Below are positions 38,273 to 48,309 of a stretch of DNA of 64,000 nt, one piece after another. The notes under the pieces are model-generated. The model saw only the letters and a list, made by a program, of their open reading frames with translations, was not told the origin of the DNA and made no database searches. Source of the stretch: Prochlorococcus sp. AG-402-K16. GTDB taxonomy: Bacteria; Cyanobacteriota; Cyanobacteriia; PCC-6307; Cyanobiaceae. Numbering within the stretch: position 1 is the first letter of the stretch; each line of letters opens with the position of its first letter. The translations under genes and the position numbers were made by a program. The DNA lies in assembly GCA_003216795.1 (NCBI GenBank), contig QCIH01000005.1:33856-97855 (forward strand), given 5' to 3'.

Positions 38273-39418
38273 TTAATTGCCCAATATTTTTTTTACCTTT
38301 TCGATGCCACCTTTAATAGATCTTGACTTAATTTTGAAATTAGACAAGATTCTTGAAGCTTTTTCAGAACGTTTACCGGATTTACATATAATGAAAACCT
38401 CTTTATTTAAACTTTCTTTTTGAATAAATTTTAAGTCAGATTCTTGGTTTAAATGACTTAAGGGAATTGAGATAGATCCCTCTATTGCAGATGTAGAAAA
38501 TTCTTCATTTTCTCTAACATCAATTAAAAGAATTTTGTTGGGTTTTGCTTTGTATAAACTATTAAATTCATTTGCATTAATACTGTTAATTTCATTATTT
38601 TTTTCACAATATTCGTCGCTATTATAGAAGCCCTTAAACTGAGACAGATTTTTTATTCGTTTATTTAAATGATCACTTTTTAGATGTAATTTTTTCATAT
38701 TCATATTCAATAGATCAAAAATTAAAATCTTCCCATCTAAAATTTCACCTTTTTTCAAAATGATTTTGATAATTTCATTAACCTGGAGAATTCCTATTAA
38801 ACCTGTTGAAACACCGACAACTCCGTATTCTGCACAACTTGGGGCAGCATTTTTTGCGGGTGATTCTGGAAGTAAGTCTCTTAAATTAGGACTATTTTTA
38901 TATAAATTAAAAACACTCACTTGCCCTTCAAAGCCTTGTACACTTCCAAAGACTAGGGGTTTATTTAATATTAGGCATGAATCATTTATTAAATATCTTG
39001 TGCCAAAGTTATCCGAGCAATCACAAATAACATCAAACTTCTTTATTAATTCAAGAGCATTTTTAGAATTGATTCTCTCTGAAAAGGTTAATATTTCACA
39101 ATTAGGATTGAATTTTTTAATTCTTTCCCTAGCAGAATCAATTTTAAGATTGCCAATAGTATTAGTTTGATGAATTATCTGTCTCTGGAGATTAGACTTT
39201 TCAACTTGATCGTTATCAACTATTCCAATTCTCCCAATTCCTGTTGCAGCTAGATAAAGCAAAACGGAAGACCCAAGTCCACCTGCTCCAATGCATAATA
39301 CTGAGCTGTTTTTAAGCTTTAGTTGACCCTCATAACCTATTTCTTTGAGGGTTAAATGTTTTTGATATCTTTCCTCTTCATCAGTGCTTAAGAAGTTAAA
39401 TTTGATATCTTTGGACAT
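38273..39418 (-). CDS. moeB: MoeB/ThiF-type adenylyltransferase with rhodanese domain (MoeZ-like)
   Basis: Activates the C-terminus of a small sulfur carrier (MoaD or ThiS type) and can pass on sulfur. The N-terminal adenylyltransferase has GAGGLGS (44-50) and DNFGTRYLIND. A C-terminal rhodanese domain (about 275-381) has the active-site CKSGKRS with Cys at about 345. The zinc cysteine pairs of E. coli MoeB are not seen; only PSCAEYG remains. The length of 381 is typical of the fused cyanobacterial form. Faces cobO with 14 bases between stops. Confidence 0.9.
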   Translation of the reverse strand: MSKDIKFNFLSTDEEERYQKHLTLKEIGYEGQLKLKNSSVLCIGAGGLGSSVLLYLAATGIGRIGIVDNDQVEKSNLQRQIIHQTNTIGNLKIDSARERIKKFNPNCEILTFSERINSKNALELIKKFDVICDCSDNFGTRYLINDSCLILNKPLVFGSVQGFEGQVSVFNLYKNSPNLRDLLPESPAKNAAPSCAEYGVVGVSTGLIGILQVNEIIKIILKKGEILDGKILIFDLLNMNMKKLHLKSDHLNKRIKNLSQFKGFYNSDEYCEKNNEINSINANEFNSLYKAKPNKILLIDVRENEEFSTSAIEGSISIPLSHLNQESDLKFIQKESLNKEVFIICKSGKRSEKASRILSNFKIKSRSIKGGIEKVKKILGN

Positions 39419-39712
39419 TGAGATCCTTCTATTTTTGCAAGCAAAACTTTAAAAACATAATAATTAAAATAAAAATTTAAGTCTTTTAAATTTTTCTTAT
39501 TAATATGATTTATTAATGTTTTTGTTAGAACTAGACGATAATGTGAAGTTTTTGTAAATCAATTTTAAGTTTAAATTTCTTCAGAAACTTTTTATACCAA
39601 CCTCTCCAAAAAAATACAAAATGTTTCGGTTCGGAATTTTACACAACAAAAAGGTAGTCAACAGACGTTTTTTCCGATACTGTCTGGTTCATATATTAAG
39701 TTTACTGAATTC
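39419..39712. other. Intergenic region, 294 bases, moeB / CAAD gene
   Basis: No open frame of note. The sequence is AT-rich, with long T-runs near the moeB end. Closer to the CAAD gene are TTCGGTTCGG at 39624-39633 and a candidate promoter element TATATTAAG about 20 bases before the start. It must hold both divergent promoters. I saw no tRNA, small-RNA signature or clear operator. Confidence 0.4.
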
Positions 39713-40078
39713 ATGAGTGATAACACTCCAGAGTCAAATCAAGACTCCGGCTCCGATACAAGCTCAGAAACCAAAAGCTTTTCAGAGAAGTACTCTGATG
39801 TTATGGGAAAAGTCAATGAAACCCTTGGTAATGTTGATTGGACTCAAATGGGTAAGTATGGCAAGGCGGCAGGCATAATAGCTGTTGTCGTAATTGCTCA
39901 GATAATAATTAAAGTTGTCATTGACACGATAAACTTTTTCCCAATTCTCCCTGGTTTACTAGAGCTACTAGGCGTAATTGTTGTTGGTCAGTGGAGCTGG
40001 CAAAATCTTCGTACCAGTGAAAATCGTGAAGCTGTTTTAGATAAGGTTCAAAATCTTAAAAAGACATATTTAGGCTAG
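39713..40078 (+). CDS. CAAD/CURT1-like thylakoid membrane protein
   Basis: A 121-residue protein with a polar, serine-rich N-terminus, an amphipathic segment (EKYSDVMGKVNETLGNVDW), two close membrane helices (AAGIIAVVVIAQIIIKVV and LLELLGVIVVGQWSW) and a short conserved tail (RTSENREAVLDKVQNLK). This is the CAAD domain, related to CURT1 proteins that curve thylakoid membranes. The same domain is found fused to aminoacyl-tRNA synthetases in some cyanobacteria; here it stands alone. Fairly confident by architecture. Confidence 0.85.
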   Translation: MSDNTPESNQDSGSDTSSETKSFSEKYSDVMGKVNETLGNVDWTQMGKYGKAAGIIAVVVIAQIIIKVVIDTINFFPILPGLLELLGVIVVGQWSWQNLRTSENREAVLDKVQNLKKTYLG

Positions 40079-40086
40079 TTAAAGAT

Positions 40087-40965
40087 TTACATATTTAGTA
40101 TTGCTTTTACGTAATCTTTAACTTGTTTTAAATATCCTCCTCCAAACATATTGGCATGATTCAATATGTGGTAAAAATTATAAATAATAATTCTTTTTTC
40201 AAATCCGTTTTTTATAGGAAAAATTTTATGATATTCTTCATAAAATTCTTTTCTAAAACCTCCAAATAGCTTTGTCATAGCAATATCTACTTCATTATCT
40301 GCCCACCAAGATGCAGGGTCAAAGATAACTCCCTTACCATTTTTTTCCGTTCCTACATTTCCTGACCATAAATCACCATGCACTAGAGAATTTATTGGTT
40401 TATGATTAAGTAATTCTGATTTAATTTTATCTTGAACTTTATTTATAGTTTCTTTATCTAAAATCTTCGATTCAATCATTAATAATTGAGGTATTATCCT
40501 TAAGTTTAAAAAACAATCTATCCAATTATCTTTCCAGCCTTTTTTCTGATCTGTTGTTCCAATAAAACCCTCAACTAGAGACCCAAACATTTTGGGATTA
40601 GATTCAGCTGATTTTAGGTGCATTTCACCTAAACCTTTTCCAAGCTTTTTTTGGTCAAAGTTATACATATCTATCCATTCAATTAAGAGAATTTCTATAT
40701 TTTCTATATTTTTATATGCAATAACTTCAGGAAGAACTAAGTTTTCTTGATTAATAAACTTTCTCAAATTTTGAAGGCAATATTTTTCAAATTCAAGAAA
40801 TTTTTTGTTTCTAATGTTTTTTTTAAGGAATAACTTTCTGTTTGCGAATTCTATTTGCCAGGCACTATGAATATCACCACCATGTACTTGTTCAATACTT
40901 TTTGGATAGGTTTCACCTAATTCATCACAAATTTCGTTAACTTCAATGGGTGATAATTTTTGCAT
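40087..40965 (-). CDS. Fructosamine kinase family protein
   Basis: Phosphorylates sugar-modified amines so that they fall apart, repairing glycated proteins in relatives. Motifs: [14 protein letters not shown] near the N-terminus, an APH-kinase-like active site [12 protein letters not shown] with [24 protein letters not shown], and a C-terminal helical part. I use the ATG at 40965 (292 residues). Its start lies only 5 bases from the divergent crtD ATG, an extremely tight arrangement. Converges with the CAAD gene (8 bases). Confidence 0.9.
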   Translation of the reverse strand: MQKLSPIEVNEICDELGETYPKSIEQVHGGDIHSAWQIEFANRKLFLKKNIRNKKFLEFEKYCLQNLRKFINQENLVLPEVIAYKNIENIEILLIEWIDMYNFDQKKLGKGLGEMHLKSAESNPKMFGSLVEGFIGTTDQKKGWKDNWIDCFLNLRIIPQLLMIESKILDKETINKVQDKIKSELLNHKPINSLVHGDLWSGNVGTEKNGKGVIFDPASWWADNEVDIAMTKLFGGFRKEFYEEYHKIFPIKNGFEKRIIIYNFYHILNHANMFGGGYLKQVKDYVKAILNM

Positions 40966-40970
40966 TTTCA

Positions 40971-42476
40971 ATGAGAAATTCCGAAGTTATTGTTGTTGGT
41001 GCAGGTATAGCAGGACTAACTTCTGCTGCGATTTTATCAAAGCAAGGTTTATCAGTTAATTTAATCGAATCTCATACTCAATCAGGAGGATGTGCAGGTA
41101 CTTTTAAAAGAAAGAATTATATTTTTGATGTTGGCGCAACTCAAGTTGCGGGTTTAGAGAAAGGAGGAATACATTCTAGGATTTTTGATTTTTTAGATAT
41201 TCCATCTCCTGAAGCCACAATTTTAGATCCTGCTTGCATAGTTGATTTAAAGGATGGAGGTCAGCCCATACCTATTTGGTATGAAAAAAGAAAATGGATT
41301 GCTGAACAGGAAATGCAGTTTCCAGGGAGTAGAAAATTTTGGAAACTTTGTGCTCTCATTCATCAAAGTAATTGGATATTTGCTAACAATAATCCTGTAT
41401 TACCAGTAAGTAATTTTTGGGATTTTTCTCAACTTCTTAAAGCACTAGTACCTTCAAACCTACTAACAGGTATCTTACTGAAATCAACTATTTTTGATTT
41501 GTTGCGAATATGTGGATTATCCAATAATGAGCGCTTGATAAAATTCTTAAATCTTCAATTAAAACTTTATTCTCAAGAGGACGTTTATAATACAGCCGCA
41601 TTATATGGATCTACTGTTCTTCAAATGTGTCAACAGCCACATGGTCTGTGGCATCTTAAAAAATCTATGCAGTCTTTAAGTGAAGCATTAGAAAGTTCAT
41701 TGAGGAAAACTGAAGCTAATCTAATTTTTGGACAAAAAGTTAATTCTATAAATTTTGATGAGGAAAATATGTGTTGGAAAGTATCTGCTAATTCGAAAAA
41801 AAAATCTTTTATTTATCAAGCAAAAGATTTGATTTATACCGCGCCTCCACAATCTTTGCTCAAGCATTTGAAAGATCCTTTAAAAAGAAAAAAGAACTAT
41901 CAAAATCGAATCAATAATTTGCCTGATCCAAGCGGAGCTGTAGTTTTTTATTCAGCATTAAAAAGAGAACATATTAAAAAAACTTCCTCCAATCATTATC
42001 AATTTGTGTCCAAAGAATTTACTTCGTTATTTGTATCAATTAGTGATGATGGTGATGGAAGAGCACCAAAAGGTGAGGTTACTTTAATTGCCAGTATTTT
42101 TACCGAGACAAAAAATTGGTTTGATCTAGATAAGCAAACTTATTTAAAAAAGAAAAATGATTACATGAAAAAATTATCGCTTGAATTGGAAAGTCAATTT
42201 GATATTGATCCTGCAAAATGGCTACATAGGGAATTAGCAACTCCATTGGGATTTGAAAAATGGACAAATAGACCTAATGGAATAGTAGGTGGGCTTGGTC
42301 AAAATCCAGATATTTTTGGTTTATTTGGATTATCAAGTAGGACACCTTTTGAAGGCTTATGGCTATGCGGAGATTCGATTTATCCTGGAGAGGGTACTGC
42401 AGGTGTTAGTCAGTCTGCATTAATGGTTGCAAGGCAAATTTTAGCTTCTAAAGGTATAGAAAATTTTAGTTTATAA
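40971..42476 (+). CDS. crtD: Carotenoid 3',4'-desaturase-like (CrtD) FAD oxidoreductase
   Basis: An FAD-dependent phytoene-desaturase-type enzyme. The dinucleotide-binding fold starts at once ([20 protein letters not shown], residues 6-25), so the ATG at 40971 is the natural start. [25 protein letters not shown] is interrupted here: GGCAGTF is the FAD motif and [12 protein letters not shown] marks the CrtD group rather than CrtH. The C-terminus shows [23 protein letters not shown]. Length is 501. The reaction is inferred from group membership; CrtD versus other desaturases is the main doubt. Overlaps tyrA by 11 bases at the 3' ends. Confidence 0.75.
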   Translation: MRNSEVIVVGAGIAGLTSAAILSKQGLSVNLIESHTQSGGCAGTFKRKNYIFDVGATQVAGLEKGGIHSRIFDFLDIPSPEATILDPACIVDLKDGGQPIPIWYEKRKWIAEQEMQFPGSRKFWKLCALIHQSNWIFANNNPVLPVSNFWDFSQLLKALVPSNLLTGILLKSTIFDLLRICGLSNNERLIKFLNLQLKLYSQEDVYNTAALYGSTVLQMCQQPHGLWHLKKSMQSLSEALESSLRKTEANLIFGQKVNSINFDEENMCWKVSANSKKKSFIYQAKDLIYTAPPQSLLKHLKDPLKRKKNYQNRINNLPDPSGAVVFYSALKREHIKKTSSNHYQFVSKEFTSLFVSISDDGDGRAPKGEVTLIASIFTETKNWFDLDKQTYLKKKNDYMKKLSLELESQFDIDPAKWLHRELATPLGFEKWTNRPNGIVGGLGQNPDIFGLFGLSSRTPFEGLWLCGDSIYPGEGTAGVSQSALMVARQILASKGIENFSL

Positions 42477-43305
42477 AATTTTGTCTGATTTCTTTTGCTT
42501 CAGCAAGTTTGCTAGAAAGTAACTCCCAATTTTTTTCTTTAATAAGAGACTCCAGTGTATTCAGCTTATTTTTAAAATAATCTATGGCATTTAAAACATT
42601 AATCTGATTATTAATGGCTAAATCTAAGCCAAGTTGTTCATTGCCGCCGCCAACTCTAGAAGTATCAGCAAATCCTGTAGCAGCCAATTTTTGCGTGAGA
42701 TCTAATAAAGATTGATTATTTTTTGTATGAGCAGTTTGAATTAAGGCAGAAGCTACAAATATAGGTAAATGAGAAATTAGAGATACTGCTTCATCATGCT
42801 CTTTTGGCGAAGCTTGGCAAACTTCACAATCCATTGAAGTTATTAGCTCAGAAATGGTTTTGACTGCATGAAAATTACTATTTTGCGTTGGGGTAATAAT
42901 CCATTTTGAATTTTTGAAAAGACCTTCAAAACCTGAATCAACTCCTTTTCTTTCTGTTCCTGCCATTGGATGAGATCCAATAAATAGAGGATGTAAATTT
43001 TCCCATGTATTTACAATTGGTTCTTTAACAGAGCCTACATCAGTTAGTATTGTCTCCTGTGGTATTGATGCTACTAATCGTTGAGAGGGACTGATCAAAT
43101 CTTTGATAGGCAATGCCAAAATTATTAGCTCACATTTTTTTAATAAGCTCAGATCACAGCTAACAAAATTTGCAAGTTTTTTATCTTTAGCTTTTTTTTC
43201 ATTAAATTCATTATTTGCTATTCCATAAATTGTATGGTTTAGACTTTGGAGTTGTAATCCTAAAGAACCGCCAATTAACCCTAATCCTACTATTCCAATT
43301 TTCAT
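42466..43305 (-). CDS. tyrA: Prephenate/arogenate dehydrogenase
   Basis: Oxidises prephenate or arogenate in tyrosine synthesis; in cyanobacteria the arogenate route with NADP is usual. N-terminal Rossmann motif [10 protein letters not shown] (7-16), [18 protein letters not shown], and the substrate-side [16 protein letters not shown]. The C-terminal half has [15 protein letters not shown] and [10 protein letters not shown]. The length of 279 is normal. The 3' end overlaps that of crtD on the other strand. Confidence 0.95.
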   Translation of the reverse strand: MKIGIVGLGLIGGSLGLQLQSLNHTIYGIANNEFNEKKAKDKKLANFVSCDLSLLKKCELIILALPIKDLISPSQRLVASIPQETILTDVGSVKEPIVNTWENLHPLFIGSHPMAGTERKGVDSGFEGLFKNSKWIITPTQNSNFHAVKTISELITSMDCEVCQASPKEHDEAVSLISHLPIFVASALIQTAHTKNNQSLLDLTQKLAATGFADTSRVGGGNEQLGLDLAINNQINVLNAIDYFKNKLNTLESLIKEKNWELLSSKLAEAKEIRQNFIN

Positions 43306-43401
43306 AGATTGATTAATTTAAGACCCTCTTATATTGATACCAATTTTTTGTATATTAGGTTCATAAATTTTTGCATGTATTTGAAATTAAATAAATTATA
43401 A

Positions 43402-44850
43402 ATGCTGGAAATTTTAAGTCATCAATATTTGAAAATTTTTTTGAGAGATCAAAGTATGAGCTGGAAACATATATATTCTTTTGGGAGGATAATTTCTAAG
43501 TGTATTGAAAATGATTCTACATATTTAATTAATTCAGAAATTTTCTCTAGCTATGATTGGTTACCTCCAATTTTGATTTCTCTATTTTTAAAGGAAGAGG
43601 ATTCAACCTTTATTTTATCTAAAGAAAAAATTCAATTTATAAGCCAATCTCAGATTGATTCATTACAAAATCTAGGCTTTAATTTTACTTTAAAAAATGA
43701 CCAATTTATTTTTGTAAATCATCATGTCCGCTTGATAACAATTCAAGATTTACTTAATGATCCTAACTTTTTAAATCTTAGAAACCATAGAATAGTTTAT
43801 TCTGGAATTGAGAATATAAAAGAGGATTTAAAAAATCACTTTAGAATTTCCTTACTTAAAAAAGATTGGACAAAAAACTTTAAAGAATTTGAATTAATCA
43901 ATCAAAAATTTTTAAAAGTATATGATTCCCTGAATAAAAAGTTTTTCTCGAGAAAGGTCTTGGGAAATAGTTATATCAATTTAGATGAAAATGAAATTAG
44001 TTTCTTTTCAAACTTTTTTCATGAAAATTCTTTTTTCTCAGATAAATTTTTTAGCGTTAATAAAGCATTATCTCAAGGCTGGGCATGCTGGGTAAAATTA
44101 AATGATATAAATTTAGATTGGAATTTGTATTTGCAGCCAATAGATGAACTTTCTCAAATTAAGAAATTTTTTTTGAATAATAAATTTGTTTTTTTATCAG
44201 CAATGCGAAAAGATAATTTTTTCCAAATGTATCTAAAAAAGCATAGTTTAGATATTGACTTGGTTATTAATTTTAAAAGTAATTTTGAAGAGAAAAAGAT
44301 TAAATTATATATACCTCCTAAACAGTTGCTTCCTAATAATCCTCTTTTTACTAATTCAATCTTGGATACTTGCAAAAAGTTAATACTTTTTAGAAAGGGT
44401 TTAACTTTAGTTTTGTCTGATGATATTGATTTAAAAACAAACCTTGCTACAGAATTAGCTTCTACTTACGGGAAGAGGGTATTACTAGAGACAATTCCCT
44501 CTGGTAAAAATGAAATTCTTTGCTCTAGTTTTGACTGGTGGATTATGAATTCTTTTTTAATTCAAATTCCAGAACAAATTATCATTCCTTTACTTCCGAT
44601 TCCAAATATGTCAGAACCTATTAATGCAATTACAGTTTCTCATAAAAACAAGCTTTCTCAGGATTGGTTTAGAGACTCCTTTCTTCCTCAAGCTAGAATT
44701 AAACTTGAAAGATCTGTTTCTCCTTTAAGAAGAAATTCAGGTAAGTTAATAATATTAGATGGAAGAGTAAATAAAAGAAACTGGGGAAGATTACTTTTAC
44801 AAAACATTCAACCCTCAAAAATAATTAACTATATGTTACCTTTTGATTAG
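43402..44850 (+). CDS. DinG/Rad3-like helicase-derived protein, motor motifs not visible
   Basis: The C-terminal 90 residues (IIIPLLPIPNMSEPINA, then LPQARIKLERSVSPLRRNSG, then LIILDGRVNKRNWG) look like the last part of DinG/XPD-type helicases, including the arginine-rich motif VI region. However, the 482-residue protein has no Walker A P-loop and no clear DEAH box, and the N-terminal half is lysine- and phenylalanine-rich with little recognisable. The frame is fully open, so it is probably expressed. It may be a cyanobacterial derivative that lost ATPase activity, with some other role. I cannot name a function. Confidence 0.6.
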   Translation: MLEILSHQYLKIFLRDQSMSWKHIYSFGRIISKCIENDSTYLINSEIFSSYDWLPPILISLFLKEEDSTFILSKEKIQFISQSQIDSLQNLGFNFTLKNDQFIFVNHHVRLITIQDLLNDPNFLNLRNHRIVYSGIENIKEDLKNHFRISLLKKDWTKNFKEFELINQKFLKVYDSLNKKFFSRKVLGNSYINLDENEISFFSNFFHENSFFSDKFFSVNKALSQGWACWVKLNDINLDWNLYLQPIDELSQIKKFFLNNKFVFLSAMRKDNFFQMYLKKHSLDIDLVINFKSNFEEKKIKLYIPPKQLLPNNPLFTNSILDTCKKLILFRKGLTLVLSDDIDLKTNLATELASTYGKRVLLETIPSGKNEILCSSFDWWIMNSFLIQIPEQIIIPLLPIPNMSEPINAITVSHKNKLSQDWFRDSFLPQARIKLERSVSPLRRNSGKLIILDGRVNKRNWGRLLLQNIQPSKIINYMLPFD

Positions 44851-44879
44851 GTTATGATTTTGTAAATAACTAAAGAAAT

Positions 44880-45125
44880 ATGGGAGAAGCAAAAAGACGC
44901 AAAACACTTGGTTTACCTCCAAAAAAAAATAATACTAAAACTAAATTTGATGATTCTCCAAGATTATTTGAATGGCTACCTTTTACAATCAATCAAAGAG
45001 ATAACCTAATTAAATTAAGTATTAAGGCCAGTTGGTTTGGAATCGGAGGGTTAGTAATCTTATGGATTGTCGTGAGATTTATAGGCCCTGCTGCTGGGTG
45101 GTGGACTTTAGCTGATTCTTTATAA
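44880..45125 (+). CDS. DUF2839 family small membrane protein
   Basis: An 81-residue protein beginning MGEAKRRKTLGLPPKK, the signature start of the cyanobacterial DUF2839 family. A single membrane helix lies near residues 54-68 (IGGLVILWIVVRFIG), followed by AAGWWTLAD. Function unknown. It follows the helicase-like gene by 29 bases and converges on recA with 2 bases between the stops. Confidence 0.85.
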   Translation: MGEAKRRKTLGLPPKKNNTKTKFDDSPRLFEWLPFTINQRDNLIKLSIKASWFGIGGLVILWIVVRFIGPAAGWWTLADSL

Positions 45126-45127
45126 AT

Positions 45128-46225
45128 CTAAGCTACTGTTTTTATATCATTAACAGCGATTGTATTAGCTGGATTACTATTTAATGCTTTCATTGAATTA
45201 GAACTTACTTCAGTCCCCTCTGTTAATTTCTCCTTAACCATGGATTCTACTTTATTCCTAATTTCTAAGTTTTGATCAAGCCAAATAATTGTATTATCTC
45301 TTCCTTGTCCAATATTTTCTCCTTCATAACTATACCAAGCACCTCTCCTTATTATGATATTAGTTTCTTCTGCTAAATCTAATAAACATCCTGTTGTACT
45401 AATACCTTTTCCGAAGAGAATATCAAACTCTGCAATTCTAAATGGTGGTGCAACTTTGTTTTTTGCTACTTTCACTTTTGCTCTTATGCCATATTCCTCC
45501 GTACCTCTTTTAAGAGTTTGAATTCTTCTGATATCAAGTCTTACTGAGGCGTAAAATTTTAATGCATTACCTCCTGTGGTTGTTTCTGGATTGCCGTATG
45601 TAACGCCAATTTTTAGGCGTAATTGATTCAGGAATATTACCGTACATCCAGATTTACCAATATTTCCTGTTATTTTCCTCATTGCTTGACTCATTAGCCT
45701 TGCTTGGCTTCCAATTACGTGATCTCCCATTTCTCCTTCTATCTCGGCTCTTGGGGTTAGTGCTGCGACCGAGTCCACAACTACAAGATCTACTGCACTT
45801 GATCTTATGAGTTGGTCAACTATTTCAAGAGCCATTTCACCAGTATCTGGCTGTGAAACTAACAAATTTTCAACATCAACTCCTAGAGAGGCTGCATAAA
45901 CTGGATCGAGTGCATGCTCAGCATCAACAAATGCAGCTACTCCTCCATTCTTTTGGACTTCCGCAATCGCGTGAAGCGTTAAAGTAGTTTTTCCTGAACT
46001 TTCTGGTCCGTAAACTTCTACCACTCTCCCTTTTGGATAGCCTCCTCCTAATGCTAAATCTAAGGTGAGCGCTCCAGTAGATATCGTTTCTACTTTCATT
46101 CTTGAGGCGTCGCCAAGTCTCATTATTGATCCTCGTCCAAAATTTCTCTCTATTTGACCCAAGACAAGACTTAATGCCTTGTCTTTTTCTTTTGATTCAG
46201 TTTTTTTCTTTTCTTCAAGGCTCAT
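45128..46225 (-). CDS. recA: Recombinase RecA
   Basis: Central recombination and SOS protein. Walker [10 protein letters not shown] is at 73-81, then [20 protein letters not shown], the Walker B region [21 protein letters not shown], and loop residues [14 protein letters not shown]. The 365-residue length is normal, but the C-terminus lacks the strongly acidic tail of E. coli RecA. A near-perfect cyanobacterial LexA box overlaps the promoter 84 bases upstream. It is regulated independently of the HAD gene upstream. Confidence 0.98.
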   Translation of the reverse strand: MSLEEKKKTESKEKDKALSLVLGQIERNFGRGSIMRLGDASRMKVETISTGALTLDLALGGGYPKGRVVEVYGPESSGKTTLTLHAIAEVQKNGGVAAFVDAEHALDPVYAASLGVDVENLLVSQPDTGEMALEIVDQLIRSSAVDLVVVDSVAALTPRAEIEGEMGDHVIGSQARLMSQAMRKITGNIGKSGCTVIFLNQLRLKIGVTYGNPETTTGGNALKFYASVRLDIRRIQTLKRGTEEYGIRAKVKVAKNKVAPPFRIAEFDILFGKGISTTGCLLDLAEETNIIIRRGAWYSYEGENIGQGRDNTIIWLDQNLEIRNKVESMVKEKLTEGTEVSSNSMKALNSNPANTIAVNDIKTVA

Positions 46226-46304
46226 TGTTTGATTTATCGGTTAAAGTTCATGTAATTATTCTAAATTTGGAAATTTTTATTTAAACCAAACTTCATAAAT
46301 ACAA

Positions 46305-46323
46305 ACTATAGTACATCTGTACT
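46305..46323 (-). promoter_or_regulatory. LexA (SOS) box and -10 element of recA
   Basis: AGTACATCTGTACT (46310-46323) is a perfect 5-base inverted repeat with a 4-base spacer. It fits the cyanobacterial LexA consensus RGTAC-N3-D-GTWCB at every position. On the minus strand it is directly followed by TATAGT (46310-46305), a good -10 element, so a bound repressor would block RNA polymerase at recA. The motif was seen nowhere else in the window in this form. Confidence 0.85.
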
Positions 46324-46337
46324 CTAGCTGATTATCT

Positions 46338-47117
46338 TTAAATTGCAACTAATTCTCCAAGGTTTTCTAATTTTAATAATTTTATTTCATTACTTAACTC
46401 ATATCTATCTGATGCTTTCAAATATCCCCAATCAGCAAGGAAGCAAGGAATATGAGAAGTTTCTGAATTTATTTTAATATCTATTAGAGTTTTTTTTCTA
46501 TCTTCTATAAAACCTAAAATTTCAAAAGTTTGTGTAAGATTTTCAGCGATTTTGATTTTTGTTCCGGATTCATAACCAAAAATAAATTCTGGAAAAAGAT
46601 TTAATTGCTTAAGAATTTTTTCTGCAAATATTTCCCCTTTTGTTGTTATTATTCCTGTTTTTATTTCTCTTTTGCCTAATTCTTTCATAAAGTTTATAAC
46701 TTCAAAAAAAGGATTATGTAAATTTACCCACGATTTAAAATCTTTATCAATTTGGTTCTTGCGAGACTGATCTAACATTTTTTGTAAATCTTCGGCAATC
46801 CAGGAATTTTCAATTAGTATCCTTTGGCAATTTTGATGATAATTATTAATGAAATCATCTTTATTATCTTTTGTTAGTGGGTTTTCTGTTTTTATAATTT
46901 CGTGAACAATAAGAATCATTTCCCAACCATATTTAACCCAAGGCCTAATTTCTTTGAAAGAATTTGGTACTCTTTTATAGTATTTCTGATCAAAAGAGAT
47001 GTAGGGTGAATTTAAATATTTTTCACAGGCCAGCAAGGAACTATGCCAATATTCTTGCATTCCATCAACTATTACTCCATCGAAATCAAATAGAAATATT
47101 TTTTGAGAAGGCACCAA
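46338..47117 (-). CDS. HAD superfamily hydrolase
   Basis: Motif I is FLFDFDGVIVDG at residues 8-19, with the two catalytic Asp residues. Motif II is GIITTKGE, and the Lys and motif III region is GTKIKIAENL followed by LGFIEDRKKTLIDI. The length of 259 with a large helical cap after motif I suggests a C1-capped phosphatase. Substrate unknown. It is preceded by tRNA-Gln on the same strand, 13 bases away, and followed by the LexA-controlled recA promoter. Confidence 0.88.
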   Translation of the reverse strand: MVPSQKIFLFDFDGVIVDGMQEYWHSSLLACEKYLNSPYISFDQKYYKRVPNSFKEIRPWVKYGWEMILIVHEIIKTENPLTKDNKDDFINNYHQNCQRILIENSWIAEDLQKMLDQSRKNQIDKDFKSWVNLHNPFFEVINFMKELGKREIKTGIITTKGEIFAEKILKQLNLFPEFIFGYESGTKIKIAENLTQTFEILGFIEDRKKTLIDIKINSETSHIPCFLADWGYLKASDRYELSNEIKLLKLENLGELVAI

Positions 47118-47130
47118 TTGAATATTAAAA

Positions 47131-47202
47131 CTGGGCCGCTAGGATTCGAACCTAGGAATGTCGAGACCAAAACCCGATGCCTTACCACTTGGCGACGGCC
47201 CA
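47131..47202 (-). tRNA. trnQ-TTG: tRNA-Gln(TTG)
   Basis: Minus-strand cloverleaf: acceptor TGGGCCG with CGGCCCA, discriminator G, anticodon arm TCGGG-TTTTGGT-CTCGA giving anticodon TTG, and T arm CTAGG-TTCGAAT-CCTAG. No encoded CCA. Confidence 0.96.
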
Positions 47203-47296
47203 TTGAACTTTTATTTTAATACATGAAAAGATTTTTTTCTATCCAAAAAATACAAAGTTTTTATAAACATGGCGATAGTTTTTAAAAATATAAATA

Positions 47297-48304
47297 TTAT
47301 TTGAATGAACTAGATTTCCATGGCTCTAGAAATTTCTGAGCTTTTTTGATCGCTAAAGCCATTCTCTCCGGATACTCATAGAGCTTTTTGTTATTTTTGT
47401 GAGCAAATTCAATAAGGGGCTGCATAATTTTTCTTGCAGCACTTCCAAATGCTATTCCGTCTGGAAGATTGTTTGAATTCAAAAATTCATGAGTTTTTTC
47501 ATTTGTACCTCCTGCCAATTGAATTAATCCAGGTGGAAGATCTGAACCGATTTTTTCAAACAACTTAACAGCATCTCTACTTGTTGAAGGGGCAAGATCT
47601 CCGGACATTGGCCTTCCATCTAGCTGCCAAATAAGGGGAATATCAAGTTTTTTTAGAATTTCATATCTTTCCCAAAGAGCTTTCAAAAGATCTTCAGGCT
47701 CTTGTGATTTTTTGAAAGATTGATTTAATCCACAACTGATAGATATCTTGTCTAATTTCATTTCAGAACTTTTAAGGTTACTGACAACTTTTGCAAAAGA
47801 ATCTAGGCGATTGATTTCTGTATGAATTTCTACTGCATTCGGCTTTGTTTTCTGAAGTGTTGATTCTAAATCATCTTTTGACAAATTATATTCATATTCA
47901 CTAATTAGATTTAGGGGACAGCTAGTCAAACATCTTCCACATCCATAACATTTACTCTTGTTGATCCCAGAATTATCAATTGCAAAGGTGGGGCATACTT
48001 TTTCGCACGGTCTTGGACAATTAGGGGGACATTTCAATGGATCAAATTTTGCTTTACGAAAGTGGATATCATTTCCATCACTAATACTTATCATTAATCC
48101 AGGGGAGTTTTTAAAGACTTTTTTTGCCCACTCGATTCCTTTTTTTGCTGCGTGGACTATAGATTCTTCTGCGGCAACATCTATGTAGTCCACACCTGCA
48201 GCAGTATAAATTGCACATAAATCTTCTATGGCAACAATATCTTCATTACTGGCACCGCAAATTAATTTAATCCATTTATCTTTTTTATTCTTAGTTGTAA
48301 TCAA
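47297..48304 (-). CDS. ldpA: LdpA, light-dependent period iron-sulfur protein
   Basis: LdpA relates cellular redox state to the circadian clock in Synechococcus. The 335-residue protein starts with a domain rich in IEDLCAIYTAAGVDYIDVAA. It has two 4Fe-4S motifs, CPPNCPRPCEKVCP and CYGCGRCLTSCP, near residues 92-132, then a TIM-barrel-like end (LIQLAGGTNEKTHEFLN). High-light Prochlorococcus lack KaiA, so its role here may be limited to redox sensing. It follows ndhN by 5 bases on the same strand, linking it to photosynthetic electron flow. Confidence 0.88.
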   Translation of the reverse strand: MITTKNKKDKWIKLICGASNEDIVAIEDLCAIYTAAGVDYIDVAAEESIVHAAKKGIEWAKKVFKNSPGLMISISDGNDIHFRKAKFDPLKCPPNCPRPCEKVCPTFAIDNSGINKSKCYGCGRCLTSCPLNLISEYEYNLSKDDLESTLQKTKPNAVEIHTEINRLDSFAKVVSNLKSSEMKLDKISISCGLNQSFKKSQEPEDLLKALWERYEILKKLDIPLIWQLDGRPMSGDLAPSTSRDAVKLFEKIGSDLPPGLIQLAGGTNEKTHEFLNSNNLPDGIAFGSAARKIMQPLIEFAHKNNKKLYEYPERMALAIKKAQKFLEPWKSSSFK

Positions 48305-48309
48305 ACAAT

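Noticed and set aside
38760..39170. 136-codon frame opposite moeB
   Set aside because: Fully inside moeB/rhodanese coding sequence; no start context or motif.
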